NCBI GenBank assembly: GCA_937983475.1 | Contig: CALJZV010000080.1 | Coordinates: 1-6,371, forward strand | Source of the DNA: an uncultured Verrucomicrobiales bacterium | GTDB taxonomy: Bacteria > Verrucomicrobiota > Verrucomicrobiia > Limisphaerales > JACDHS01 | Length of the DNA stretch: 6,371 nt | Reading direction: 5' to 3' | Shown here: in pieces, positions 1 through 5,435 of the stretch | How positions within the stretch are numbered: position 1 is the first letter of the stretch | Layout of the letters: each line of letters starts with the position of its first letter | Program-made: the position numbers and the translations under genes | The notes under the pieces: generated by a model | What the model saw: only the letters and a program-made list of their open reading frames with translations | Databases searched by the model: none | What the model was told of the DNA's origin: nothing

Positions 1-123
1 GTCAAGTTAACCCAGCACGGGGAGACGGTGGCGGAAATCGTTCCAGTTAAAAAAGTGGACCGGAAACGAGCCCTTCACTTGCTCCAAAAGATCGGCCCTG
101 TAGAACTGCCGCCGCGGAAATGA
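1..123 (+). CDS. Phd/YefM-family antitoxin, C-terminal part (5' end outside window)
   Basis: The reading frame is open from base 1 and ends in TGA at 121-123, giving the last 40 residues of a protein. It begins VKLTQHGETVAEIVPV, which matches the 'T.HG.pVA.ivP' strand-turn of Phd/YefM antitoxins, and ends in a basic and proline-rich tail (ELPPRK). In this family the N-terminal fold binds operator DNA and the C-terminal tail wraps around and neutralises the toxin. The stop codon overlaps the toxin start as ATGA, the usual layout of a coupled toxin-antitoxin pair. The start codon, promoter and operator lie upstream of the window, so autoregulation cannot be examined. A VapB of another fold is less likely given the HGETVAEIVP motif. 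The identification rests on a short motif plus the neighbouring toxin. Confidence 0.72.
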   Translation, partial: VKLTQHGETVAEIVPVKKVDRKRALHLLQKIGPVELPPRK

Positions 124-533
124 TTTTCCTTCTGGACAGCAACGTGATCTCGGAGGTTTGGAAACCTAGCCCCGATGCCAAAGTGATGGCGTTTTTCGAG
201 CAGTCGGAGTGGTATATTCCCGCGCCAGTAATCGCGGAGATTCAAGAAGGCGCGGAGGCGTCATCCAGCCTGGCTCGTCGTATCGAAATCAATTTAAAAC
301 TTGATGCCCTGCTTTCGGAGCAAGGCGGCATCGTGATGGATTGGGACAGCGAGACTGCGAGGGTGTGGGGGCGATTGCGGCACTCGCCGGAGGTAAAACG
401 GCAGCCTCAATCCTTGTGGGATAGCCTCATTGATTCAATGGCAGTCCGATACGGCGCGACAGTGGCAACTCGGAATCAATCCGATTTTCGCCATGCCAAA
501 ACCCTCAACCCTTGGCTTGATACATCCCGCTGA
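120..533 (+). CDS. vapC: PIN-domain ribonuclease toxin, VapC/FitB type
   Basis: A 137-residue protein of the usual single-PIN-domain length. The acidic metal-binding residues are all visible: D6 in LLDSNVISE, E40 in IAEIQEGAE, D101 in LWDSLIDSMA and D122 in TRNQSDF. In the family this Mg2+/Mn2+ site cleaves RNA, often tRNA or rRNA, when the antitoxin is degraded; the target here cannot be told from sequence. The start ATG at 120 overlaps the antitoxin stop by four bases. No Shine-Dalgarno sequence stands before it, so translation is probably coupled to the antitoxin. The motif set is intact, so the toxin looks functional. The line 121-180 is about 52% GC, lower than the metabolic genes downstream, as is common for a mobile toxin-antitoxin pair. 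The 'vapC' symbol is a family-level name. Confidence 0.88.
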   Translation: MIFLLDSNVISEVWKPSPDAKVMAFFEQSEWYIPAPVIAEIQEGAEASSSLARRIEINLKLDALLSEQGGIVMDWDSETARVWGRLRHSPEVKRQPQSLWDSLIDSMAVRYGATVATRNQSDFRHAKTLNPWLDTSR

Positions 534-548
534 CGGAGCTGCCCTGCT

Positions 549-1904
549 TTGAAGCCTGAAATGCAAACCGGACAATCGCCCCGGCATCATGCGTTTGCCG
601 CTTTGGCCGGGCTGTTGCTGGGCGTGGCCTTGGTAAAATTTGGCAACCCGGTCATTCTGGAAAGCAAAATTCAGACGCCCCAGACCTTCTGGGAGTTCTT
701 CTACCAGCCTTGGCCGGTCCACTGGGGTTACATTTTCCTTGGGGCAACCGCCTCCGCAGGCTTGGCTTGCGGGAAATTAAAACCGGTCGGCTCCCGGTGG
801 ATTTTCTTTCTCCCGCTCCTCTGGCTGGCCTGGCAATGCGTGTCCGCCACCCAGACCGTCAGCCCGGAACTGACCCGGTTGACGCTGCTGCATTTTACCG
901 CAACGGTGGGGTGCTTTTATCTGGGTTGGTTTGCGCTCGCGGAAGTCCGGGACCTGCGCCTATTCTGGCTGGGTGTTCTGGCCGGATTTTTCTGGGTGCT
1001 CCGGGAAGGCTTTGACCAGCGATTCGGTGGACTGGAATCCACCCGGCAATACTTTTACCTTTATATTTTGCCGCAACTCAAGGAACCGCCTGTGGAATTG
1101 ATGCGCAAAATGTCCACCAACCGGATTTTTTCCACGCTGTTTTATCCCAACACCCTGGCCGGGGCGATTCTGCTGTTTTTGCCGGTCACCATTGCAGGGT
1201 TGCTGGACTGGACCCGTCCGCTCAAGCCAGGTTCCCGTGGGTTATTGATCGGCTTTTTCGTTTGCGCTGCCCTGGCCTGCCTTTATTGGTCAGGGTCCAA
1301 GTCCGGTTGGCTGTTGATGCTGGGGTTGGGGGGTGCGAGAATGTGGCACATTCAAATACTGGCTGCCTGGCGAAAATGGATTTTGATCACGGTGATGGCT
1401 GCGGGGTTGGCCGGCTTCTTTATCCGATACGCCGGGTTCTTTGAGAAAGGAGCCACCAGTGTCGCGGCCCGGGGAGACTATTGGAAGGCCGCTGGCCAGA
1501 TTTTCTTGGGAAATCCCGTTTTAGGCACCGGTCCAGGCACCTTTTCCATTCCTTATCAGCAAATAAAACCGCCTGAATCGGAGATGGCCAGGCTCGCCCA
1601 TAATGATTATCTGCAACAGGCTTCGGATTCCGGGTTTTTTGGGTTTTTGGCCTATATCGCCTTTATCAGCGGCATTCTATGGGTGCTTTATCGAAAAAGT
1701 GACATCAACATTTACCCCCGGCGACTGGCATTATGGCTGGGCATCGCGGCGGTTTGCCTACAGGGATTCAGCGAATTCAACCTTTATATCCCTGCGCTGG
1801 CGTGGCCCGTGTTTTTGTTTCTTGGTTATTTCTGGGAAACTGCCTCCGCTCATTTTGTGTCCGAGCCGTCAAAACCAATGTACAAGCCCAACGGCAATGA
1901 CTAA
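549..1904 (+). CDS. O-antigen ligase/polymerase-like membrane protein (Wzy_C / WaaL family)
   Basis: A 451-residue protein, close to the usual size of the family, with about 11-12 hydrophobic segments (for example near 14-30, 60-74, 83-99, 112-130, 197-218, 230-247, 275-293, 362-381, 391-407 and 411-429). The Wzy_C region is recognisable: RIFSTLFYPNTLAG at 192-205, SGSKSGWLLML at 248-258, R308 in AARGDYW, the glycine loop GNPVLGTGPGTF at 321-332, and AHNDYLQQASDSGFFG at 350-365 with the conserved His351. Family members transfer or polymerise undecaprenyl-linked glycans at the periplasmic face of the inner membrane, using an Arg and a His; exact substrate (lipid A core, protein or exopolysaccharide) cannot be assigned. 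The open frame starts with TTG at 549, ten bases after CGGAG (534-538). An in-frame ATG at 561 is the alternative, without a well-placed ribosome binding site. It lies 15 bases after the toxin and 11 before aroQ, so it may be cotranscribed with either. No other glycan genes are nearby. Confidence 0.82.
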   Translation: MKPEMQTGQSPRHHAFAALAGLLLGVALVKFGNPVILESKIQTPQTFWEFFYQPWPVHWGYIFLGATASAGLACGKLKPVGSRWIFFLPLLWLAWQCVSATQTVSPELTRLTLLHFTATVGCFYLGWFALAEVRDLRLFWLGVLAGFFWVLREGFDQRFGGLESTRQYFYLYILPQLKEPPVELMRKMSTNRIFSTLFYPNTLAGAILLFLPVTIAGLLDWTRPLKPGSRGLLIGFFVCAALACLYWSGSKSGWLLMLGLGGARMWHIQILAAWRKWILITVMAAGLAGFFIRYAGFFEKGATSVAARGDYWKAAGQIFLGNPVLGTGPGTFSIPYQQIKPPESEMARLAHNDYLQQASDSGFFGFLAYIAFISGILWVLYRKSDINIYPRRLALWLGIAAVCLQGFSEFNLYIPALAWPVFLFLGYFWETASAHFVSEPSKPMYKPNGND

Positions 1905-1915
1905 CCTCCGCGCTC

Positions 1916-2350
1916 ATGAAAATTCTGTTCCTTAATGGACCGAATTTGAATCTGCTCGGCCAGCGTGAGCCCGAGGTGTACGGCAGGACCACCCTGACGG
2001 ACATCGAGGCCGCTGTGCGCCGGCGCGCGGACGAACGCCAGGTGGGAGTGGAGTTTCGCCAAACCAACAACGAAGGGGAATTGGTCACTTGGATTCAGCA
2101 GGCTCGCGGGCAGTTTGACGTGTTGGTGATCAATGCCGCCGCCTACACCCACACCAGCGTGGCGTTGCGCGATGCCATAGTCGCAGCAGGGGCCCCCGCC
2201 CTCGAAATCCATCTTTCCAACATCCACGCCCGGGAGGAATTCCGTCACAAGTCATTTATTGCGGCGGTTTGCAAGGGGCAGATTGCGGGTTTCGGGGCAG
2301 CTTCCTATCTTTTGGCCATTGACGCGGCCATTAGCGTTAAAGCGCTATAA
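1916..2350 (+). CDS. aroQ: 3-dehydroquinate dehydratase, type II
   Basis: A 144-residue protein, the normal length for the small dodecameric type II dehydroquinase, which converts 3-dehydroquinate to 3-dehydroshikimate in the cytosol (third step of the shikimate pathway). The family blocks are all present: NGPNLNLLGQREPEVYG at 7-23 with R17 and the catalytic Tyr22; VINAAAYTHTS at 71-81 with N73 and H79; EIHLSNIHAREEFRHKS at 97-113 with E97, catalytic His99, R106 and R110. The start ATG gives the canonical MKILFLNGPNLN N-terminus. It sits 11 bases after the ligase stop, and the preceding bases (ACCTCCGCGCTC) contain no Shine-Dalgarno sequence. In many bacteria aroQ precedes efp, accB and accC; here efp is absent between aroQ and accB. 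Identification is secure. Confidence 0.97.
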   Translation: MKILFLNGPNLNLLGQREPEVYGRTTLTDIEAAVRRRADERQVGVEFRQTNNEGELVTWIQQARGQFDVLVINAAAYTHTSVALRDAIVAAGAPALEIHLSNIHAREEFRHKSFIAAVCKGQIAGFGAASYLLAIDAAISVKAL

Positions 2351-2424
2351 TTTTCTGTAAATTATCCAAAATGAGGATGCTTTTGCCTCAAAATCGCCCT
2401 GCCAGTGGGGTTGAATTTTTCCTA

Positions 2425-2453
2425 TTGACGGCCCGGATAGGGCCGTTTAGTGT
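2425..2453 (+). promoter_or_regulatory. Possible promoter for accBC (weak)
   Basis: TTGACG at 2425-2430 matches five of six bases of a sigma-70 -35 box. Seventeen bases later TAGTGT (2448-2453) is a poor -10 match. It lies in the gap between aroQ and accB, where a new promoter would be expected, and it overlaps the dyad at 2428-2446. The weak -10 makes this tentative. Confidence 0.28.
2428..2446. repeat. Perfect inverted repeat in the accB leader (operator or hairpin)
   Basis: ACGGCCC (2428-2434) and GGGCCGT (2440-2446) form a perfect 7-bp dyad around the 5-base centre GGATA. As RNA this would be a stable GC-rich hairpin, followed only by TTTAG, so it would be a weak terminator for aroQ at best. 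As DNA, a 19-bp dyad overlapping a possible -35 box could be a repressor operator. The sequence shows the symmetry directly; the function is inference. Confidence 0.6.
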
Positions 2454-2478
2454 CCCGCGCATTGAAAAACTCAGTTCC

Positions 2479-2509
2479 AAGCAGGGTCGAGTCCGACTGC
2501 TGCTTTTTT
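2479..2509 (+). terminator. Rho-independent terminator-like hairpin upstream of accB
   Basis: AAGCAG (2479-2484) pairs with CTGCTT (2500-2505). Inside it a G-T wobble and GTCG/CGAC (2486-2489 with 2494-2497) close a four-base AGTC loop, leaving a single bulged G at 2499. This makes 11 pairs running straight into six T residues (2504-2509). It may end transcripts from aroQ, or, if the accB promoter lies upstream of it, act as an attenuator, since the accB ribosome binding site starts only 24 bases later. Neither role is demonstrated. Confidence 0.55.
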
Positions 2510-2532
2510 GTTAATGTAGAGAGAACGTAACC

Positions 2533-2537
2533 AGGAG
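2533..2537 (+). promoter_or_regulatory. Ribosome binding site that sets the accB GTG start
   Basis: AGGAG stands six bases before GTG at 2544. It supports the non-ATG start over the next in-frame ATG (2580, residue 13), and the resulting N-terminus MDLKDIKAIIDLM is typical of biotin carrier proteins. Confidence 0.8.
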
Positions 2538-2543
2538 TTTTCC

Positions 2544-3017
2544 GTGGATTTAAAAGACATCAAGGCCATCATAGATTTGATGAAGAAGAATTCGATCTCC
2601 GAATTCGAACTCGAGCGACAGGAATTCAAAATAAAATTAAAGCGCAGCGGCGGCCCGGCGGCTGCCGCTTACGACGATGCCCCGGTGGTGAGCTATTCTG
2701 TCCCGGCTTTGGCACCTTCCGCCAGCAGTCCGGCGATTTCGGCTTCCGTGGCCCCTGCTCCTTCTTCATCGGCTGGCACTCTGGAAATCAAGTCACCCAT
2801 GATTGGCACGCTTTATCGCGCCCCTTCGCCTGAATCCGCTAATTATGTGGAAGTGGGCACCGAAGTGAACCCCGACACCGTTGTTTGCATCATTGAGGCC
2901 ATGAAAGTGATGAACGAAATCAAGGCCGAGGTGCGGGGAGTGATTACCGAAATCCTGGTGGACAATGCCAAGCCGGTGGAGTTCGGCCAGCCGCTGTTCA
3001 AGCTGAAGCCTCTTTGA
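2544..3017 (+). CDS. accB: Acetyl-CoA carboxylase biotin carboxyl carrier protein
   Basis: A 157-residue carrier protein, the same size as the Escherichia coli AccB. The N-terminal segment (1-35) is the conserved helix and strand region thought to dock on biotin carboxylase. A flexible linker rich in Ala, Pro and Ser follows (about 37-78). The biotinyl domain (about 79-157) starts EIKSPMIGTLYRAPSPES, including the 'thumb' insertion (about 94-104) typical of true AccB rather than lipoyl domains. Lys121 in EAMKVMNEI (118-126) is the expected biotinylation site, modified by biotin ligase BirA. The protein carries carboxybiotin from AccC to the AccA/AccD transferase to make malonyl-CoA. It lies 43 bases before accC, the standard pair; accA and accD are not in this window. 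The leader holds a dyad and a terminator-like hairpin, so expression may be regulated there. Confidence 0.97.
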   Translation: MDLKDIKAIIDLMKKNSISEFELERQEFKIKLKRSGGPAAAAYDDAPVVSYSVPALAPSASSPAISASVAPAPSSSAGTLEIKSPMIGTLYRAPSPESANYVEVGTEVNPDTVVCIIEAMKVMNEIKAEVRGVITEILVDNAKPVEFGQPLFKLKPL

Positions 3018-3060
3018 TGCCTTGATTCCAACAGGTTTTCCCCTCAACACGCGTTAGCTC

Positions 3061-4443
3061 ATGTTTGAAAAAATCCTGGTCGCCAACCGCGGCGAAATCG
3101 CCGTTCGCATCATCCGCGCCTGCAAGGAGCTGAACATTCGGACTGTGGCCGTGTATTCGGAGGCGGACGCCAATTCGATGCACGTTCAGATGGCCGATGA
3201 AGCTATCTGTATCGGTAAAGCTCCTTCGACAGAGAGTTATTTGCGCATTGATCGCCTCATTAGCGCGGCGGAGATCGCCGATGTGGACGCCATTCATCCC
3301 GGCTACGGATTCTTGTCCGAGAACGCCCACTTTGCCGATGTTTGCGAAAGCTGCAACATCCGGTTCATTGGTCCCAGCTCCCGGGCGATGAATTCCCTGT
3401 CCGACAAGGCTGTCAGCCGCACGCTGGCAAAAAAGGCAGGCGTCCCTACCCCGCCCGGTTCCGAAGGCGTGGTGGACAACGAGCAGGAGGCCCTGACCAT
3501 TGCCAAGCGCATTGGTTACCCGGTGATGATCAAAGCTGTGGCAGGCGGCGGCGGCAAGGGCATGCGCGTGGCCCACAACGACGTCTCCTTGATCAAGGGT
3601 TACCACACCGCGCGGACGGAGGCCGAAAAAGCCTTTGGCAACTCGGGGGTTTACATCGAGAAATTCATCGAAAATCCGCATCACATCGAGTTTCAAATCC
3701 TTGGCGACAGCAAGGGCAACATCATTCACCTTGGGGAACGCGACTGTTCCATCCAACGGCGCAACCAGAAGGTGATCGAGGAAACCCCCTCGCCACTGAT
3801 TGAGAACAAATTCAAGGACCTGCGGAAAAAAATGGGCAAAGCCGCCGTCAAGATTGCCGAGGCGGCCCACTACACCAACGCCGGCACGGTGGAGTTCATT
3901 GTGGATGACCATGGGAATTTTTATTTTCTCGAAGTCAACAAGCGCATTCAGGTGGAGCACCCGATCACCGAGGAAGTCACAGGCATTGATTTGGTCAAGC
4001 AGCAGATCATGATTGCCATGGGCGAACCGCTCAAGCTCTCCCAGGGCGATATTCATTTCCGCGGCCACTCGATCGAATGCCGCATCAACGCCGAGGATCC
4101 CTTTGGCGATTTCCGGCCCCAGCCCGGCCGCATTGAAATGTATTACGCTCCCGGAGGCCGTGGCGTCCGCGTGGACAGCCATGCCTACGCCGGATACACC
4201 ATTCCGCCGCATTACGATTCGATGATCGGCAAGCTCATCACCTGGGGCAAGGACCGCCGCGAGGCCATGGACAAAATGAGCCGCGCCCTGAGCGAATACA
4301 TGATCACCGGCGTCAAGACGACCATCTCCTTTGAGCAGGCCATTTTGCAGGACCCCAATTTCCGTCGAGGCGTCTATTCCACCAACTTCATCGAGCAGCT
4401 TCTGGGCGGCGGACGCCGGGAATTGATCGAGGAAAAAGCCTGA
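3061..4443 (+). CDS. accC: Acetyl-CoA carboxylase, biotin carboxylase subunit
   Basis: A 460-residue ATP-grasp enzyme (E. coli AccC has 449) that uses ATP and bicarbonate to carboxylate the biotin on AccB. The order is typical: N-terminal domain from MFEKILVANRGEIAVRI; K116 and K158 for ATP; the glycine-rich lid AGGGGKGMRV at 161-170; E200; H208 in HHIEFQ; K237 in IQRRNQKVIEE; E278 and E291 for metal; N293, R295 and E299 in VNKRIQVEHP; R341 in ECRINAED; then the C-terminal domain with AGYTIPPHYDSMIGKLI. All catalytic positions known from E. coli are kept. Two neighbouring positions differ from E. coli: Asn235 where E. coli has His236, and Lys294 where NTR or NAR is usual. The start has no clear Shine-Dalgarno sequence, but the N-terminus is canonical. 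Length and the lack of further domains argue against a propionyl- or pyruvate-carboxylase subunit, though these are close relatives. Confidence 0.97.
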   Translation: MFEKILVANRGEIAVRIIRACKELNIRTVAVYSEADANSMHVQMADEAICIGKAPSTESYLRIDRLISAAEIADVDAIHPGYGFLSENAHFADVCESCNIRFIGPSSRAMNSLSDKAVSRTLAKKAGVPTPPGSEGVVDNEQEALTIAKRIGYPVMIKAVAGGGGKGMRVAHNDVSLIKGYHTARTEAEKAFGNSGVYIEKFIENPHHIEFQILGDSKGNIIHLGERDCSIQRRNQKVIEETPSPLIENKFKDLRKKMGKAAVKIAEAAHYTNAGTVEFIVDDHGNFYFLEVNKRIQVEHPITEEVTGIDLVKQQIMIAMGEPLKLSQGDIHFRGHSIECRINAEDPFGDFRPQPGRIEMYYAPGGRGVRVDSHAYAGYTIPPHYDSMIGKLITWGKDRREAMDKMSRALSEYMITGVKTTISFEQAILQDPNFRRGVYSTNFIEQLLGGGRRELIEEKA

Positions 4444-4466
4444 GTTGCGCCCGACGGCGTTCCCGC

Positions 4467-5111
4467 ATGAAGTCCCTTGCCGAGTGCCGCCTTTACACCT
4501 TTGTGGACGCGGCTTATTTGGCCGGAAGATCCCCGCAGGAAATTGCCTCGCAGCTCTGCGACGGCGGCTCCGACCTCATTCAGCTCCGCGCCAAGAACGC
4601 CTCCAAGGAGGACGTGCGCCGCATGGCGGAATGCCTGCTCCCGATTCTTCAAAAAGCGTCCGTGGGCCTGGTGATCAACGATCATCCCGACGTTGCCGCG
4701 CAACTGGGCGCCGACTGCCTGCACCTGGGCCAGGAGGATTTTTTCGACGCAGGACACCGTTCCGTGGCCGAACTGCGCAGCGGCTCCCGGCCCTTGGTTG
4801 GCTTGAGCACGCACGCTCCCGAGCAGGCCGAGCGCGCCCTGGCCGCCGGCGCCGATTACATTGCCATCGGGCCGGTCTTTGCCACCGGCACCAAGCCGAC
4901 CGCCAGACCCGTCACGCTGGAGTACGTCCGCTGGGCGGCGAAGCGCGTCTCAGTGCCCTGGTTTGCCATCGGCGGCATTCATCTGGGCAACCTCGACGCG
5001 GTTCTGGAGGCCGGTGCGCGCCGGATTTGCGTGGTGTCGGCCATTCTTAACGCCCCGGATGTCGCCAAAGCTTGCCGTGACTTCCGCGAGCGGCTACCCT
5101 CTGCGCTTTGA
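4467..5111 (+). CDS. thiE: Thiamine phosphate synthase
   Basis: A 214-residue TIM-barrel enzyme of normal length that joins hydroxymethylpyrimidine diphosphate and the thiazole phosphate into thiamine monophosphate in the cytosol. The family sites are visible in order: IQLRAKN (38-44) with R41 and K43 for pyrophosphate; INDHPDVAAQLGADCLHLGQED (split here as VINDH at 69-73 and CLHLGQED at 84-91) with N71, D72 and the Mg2+ ligand D91; S114 in GLSTHA; AIGPVFATGTKPTA (133-146) with T140 and K143; AIGGIHLGN (167-175); and VVSAI at 189-193 with S191 for phosphate. The ATG at 4467 lies 23 bases after accC with no Shine-Dalgarno sequence, so it is probably read from the accBC transcript. No thiamine riboswitch is seen in that short gap. 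Other thiamine genes are not in the window. Identification is secure; a TenI regulator is unlikely because the catalytic residues are intact. Confidence 0.95.
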   Translation: MKSLAECRLYTFVDAAYLAGRSPQEIASQLCDGGSDLIQLRAKNASKEDVRRMAECLLPILQKASVGLVINDHPDVAAQLGADCLHLGQEDFFDAGHRSVAELRSGSRPLVGLSTHAPEQAERALAAGADYIAIGPVFATGTKPTARPVTLEYVRWAAKRVSVPWFAIGGIHLGNLDAVLEAGARRICVVSAILNAPDVAKACRDFRERLPSAL

Positions 5112-5129
5112 TTTTCAGTTAATTAAAGC

Positions 5130-5134
5130 AGGAG
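5130..5134 (+). promoter_or_regulatory. Ribosome binding site of the kinase gene
   Basis: AGGAG ends ten bases before the ATG at 5145, in the 33-base gap after thiE. It fixes the start of the kinase and shows that the 5' half of the interrupted gene has a normal initiation signal. Confidence 0.65.
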
Positions 5135-5144
5135 AACACAAACG

Positions 5145-5435
5145 ATGAGCGTGCTGATTGTCGGATCCACCGCGCTGGATTCCATTAAAACCCCCAAAGC
5201 CCTGAACCCAAAACTGCTTGGCGGCTCCGCCAGCCATGCGGCTGTGGCGGCCAGTTTCTTTGCGCCCGTCAGGATGGTCGGCGTGGTCGGCAACGATTTT
5301 CCCAACCGCTACATTCAACTTTACCGCAAGCACGGCATCTGCCTCGAAGGCCTCCAGGTTGCCGACGGCAAAACCTTCCACTGGTCCGGCGAATACGAGA
5401 TCAACATGAACCACCGCCGCACTCTGGAGACCTAG
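5145..5435 (+). CDS. N-terminal fragment of the PfkB-family kinase
   Basis: If the TAG is read as stop, this yields 96 residues. They hold the first strand (MSVLIVGSTALDSI), the substrate-side signature LLGGSASHAAVAASFF (24-39) that corresponds to the PfkB GG....A motif, the VGVVGNDF segment (45-52), and the start of the lid (WSGEYEINMN, 80-89). His31 stands where many relatives have Asn. The ATP site and catalytic base are absent, so the fragment alone should not be an active kinase. Confidence 0.6.
   Translation: MSVLIVGSTALDSIKTPKALNPKLLGGSASHAAVAASFFAPVRMVGVVGNDFPNRYIQLYRKHGICLEGLQVADGKTFHWSGEYEINMNHRRTLET
5433..5435 (+). other. In-frame amber (TAG) codon, codon 97 of the kinase gene
   Basis: The sequence reads CTG GAG ACC TAG TTG CGC GTC in the kinase frame. 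TAG is one change from GAG (Glu), CAG (Gln), AAG (Lys), TGG, TCG or TTG. The seven complete or 3'-complete genes before it and the kinase itself end in TGA (antitoxin, toxin, accB, accC, thiE) or TAA (ligase, aroQ, kinase), never in TAG; this sample is too small to argue for codon reassignment. Confidence 0.9.

Noticed and set aside
2346..2351. Perfect TATAAT at the end of aroQ as an accB promoter
   Set aside because: The only good -35 partner (TTGACG, 2319-2324) is 21 bases away, too far for a standard promoter, and nothing suitable lies at 16-18 bases.
2372..2390. TGAGG/CCTCA hairpin after aroQ as a terminator
   Set aside because: It has only five pairs with a nine-base loop and no following T-run, so it is too weak to call.
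2588..2627. Three GAATTC sites and a CTCGAG within 40 bases, like a cloning linker
   Set aside because: They fall within the accB frame and encode the expected N-terminal region with Glu-Phe pairs, so they are coincidental and not vector sequence.
2998..4212. 404-codon open frame on the minus strand opposite accC
   Set aside because: It is a codon-bias shadow of accC. The + strand protein has every biotin carboxylase motif, while the antisense translation shows no family motif that I recognise.
4444..4466. Thiamine riboswitch ahead of thiE
   Set aside because: The gap to accC is only 23 bases, far too short for a TPP aptamer, and I saw no aptamer core in the end of accC.
5433..5435. Pyrrolysine or selenocysteine insertion at the TAG
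   Set aside because: Selenocysteine uses TGA. Pyrrolysine needs dedicated genes not seen here, and a PfkB kinase has no known use for it at this loop position.
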